Source: a virus. Taken from it: 21,991 nucleotides of DNA. Where the stretch lies: the IMG/VR virus record IMGVR_UViG_3300035459_000057, positions 1 through 21,991 of that record. One strand, given 5' to 3'. Both the position numbers and the translations under genes were made by a program. Shown in pieces: positions 21,759 to 21,991 of this stretch (its first letter is position 1; every line of letters starts with the position of its first letter). The notes beneath the pieces are model-generated. The model saw only the letters and a program-made list of their open reading frames with translations, did not search any database and had not been told where the DNA came from.

Positions 21759-21991
21759 CTACAAATCCTCGTATGTTTGTTCTTCGGCCTTGCGGTTGAC
21801 CTTGGCCGCGCTGTGCTGGGTAGCCGTGGACTGCTTGCGAGTGGAGAGCACGGAAGCACACCCTACGGACCCATAGCGCGTCTGGTCGGCCTCATCGTCG
21901 CCCGCCTGCTTCAGGTATACTTCCTGGTCGTTCTTGTCGGTGATGACCGCCGCCATGCCGTCAACGAGCGTCGTATTCCACCCGCCGCCGA
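21759..21991 (-). CDS. C-terminal end of an unidentified gene, 5' part outside window
   Basis: The frame is open from the window edge to a TAG at 21759-21761. The visible end reads GGGWNTTLVDGMAAVITDKN and then a charged, Gln/Ser/Thr-rich tail ending EEQTYEDL. The inner ATG at 21956 has no ribosome binding site, so I take this as the 3' end of a longer gene. The Cys in the tail and its low complexity give no family. By position it could be a terminase-side or minor structural protein. Confidence 0.5.
   Translation of the reverse strand, partial: GGGWNTTLVDGMAAVITDKNDQEVYLKQAGDDEADQTRYGSVGCASVLSTRKQSTATQHSAAKVNRKAEEQTYEDL

Overview
The window is the morphogenesis region of a tailed phage or prophage, most likely a short-tailed (podovirus-type) one. 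All 24 genes I support read on the minus strand, nearly end to end. Stop and start codons overlap or sit within a few bases at most junctions, and no gap exceeds about 100 bases. Almost every gene has a clear purine-rich ribosome binding site of the AAGGAG type, which points to a bacterial host. The sequence is moderately GC-rich by eye. I cannot name the host. There are no tRNAs, CRISPR arrays, insertion sequences, integrase or attachment sites.

In transcription order (high to low coordinates): (a) 21991-20600 holds the tail end of an unidentified gene, an FmdB-type zinc-ribbon protein, a flavodoxin-fold protein and a small basic protein. (b) 20547-15126 is the head module: portal, three small Pro/Gln/Ala-rich proteins, scaffold, HK97-fold major capsid protein and a probable decoration protein. 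(c) 15034-12761 holds a DUF115/MptE-like (MAF family) protein, two small beta-rich proteins and a protein with tandem C2H2 zinc fingers. (d) 12804-10221 holds a gp4-like head-tail adaptor and a large tail nozzle/stabilisation protein. (e) 10221-3178 holds five genes that look like an ejection (internal virion protein) cassette: two Gln/Ala-rich repeat proteins, a small hydrophobic-N-terminus protein, a 492-residue helical protein and a 770-residue protein with Gly/Ala-rich membrane-like segments. (f) 3181-1556 encodes a full-length homospermidine synthase. (g) 1554-1 is the start of a tail fibre gene that runs off the window.

The most interesting points are the following. A polyamine biosynthetic enzyme sits inside the late structural operon, translationally coupled on one side to an ejection protein and on the other to the tail fibre. 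A sugar-transferase-like DUF115 protein lies next to the capsid decoration genes. Two spacers carry the same two-box promoter (ATAACA, 17 bp, TATTAT), ahead of the portal gene and ahead of a small gene upstream of the scaffold. Hairpins occupy the three widest gaps of the capsid block. A repeated peptide module is shared between two adjacent ejection-cassette proteins. A plausible reading is that late expression makes capsid, tail and ejectosome together with enzymes that alter the cytoplasm (homospermidine for DNA compaction) or the particle surface (glycosylation). That functional reading is inference.
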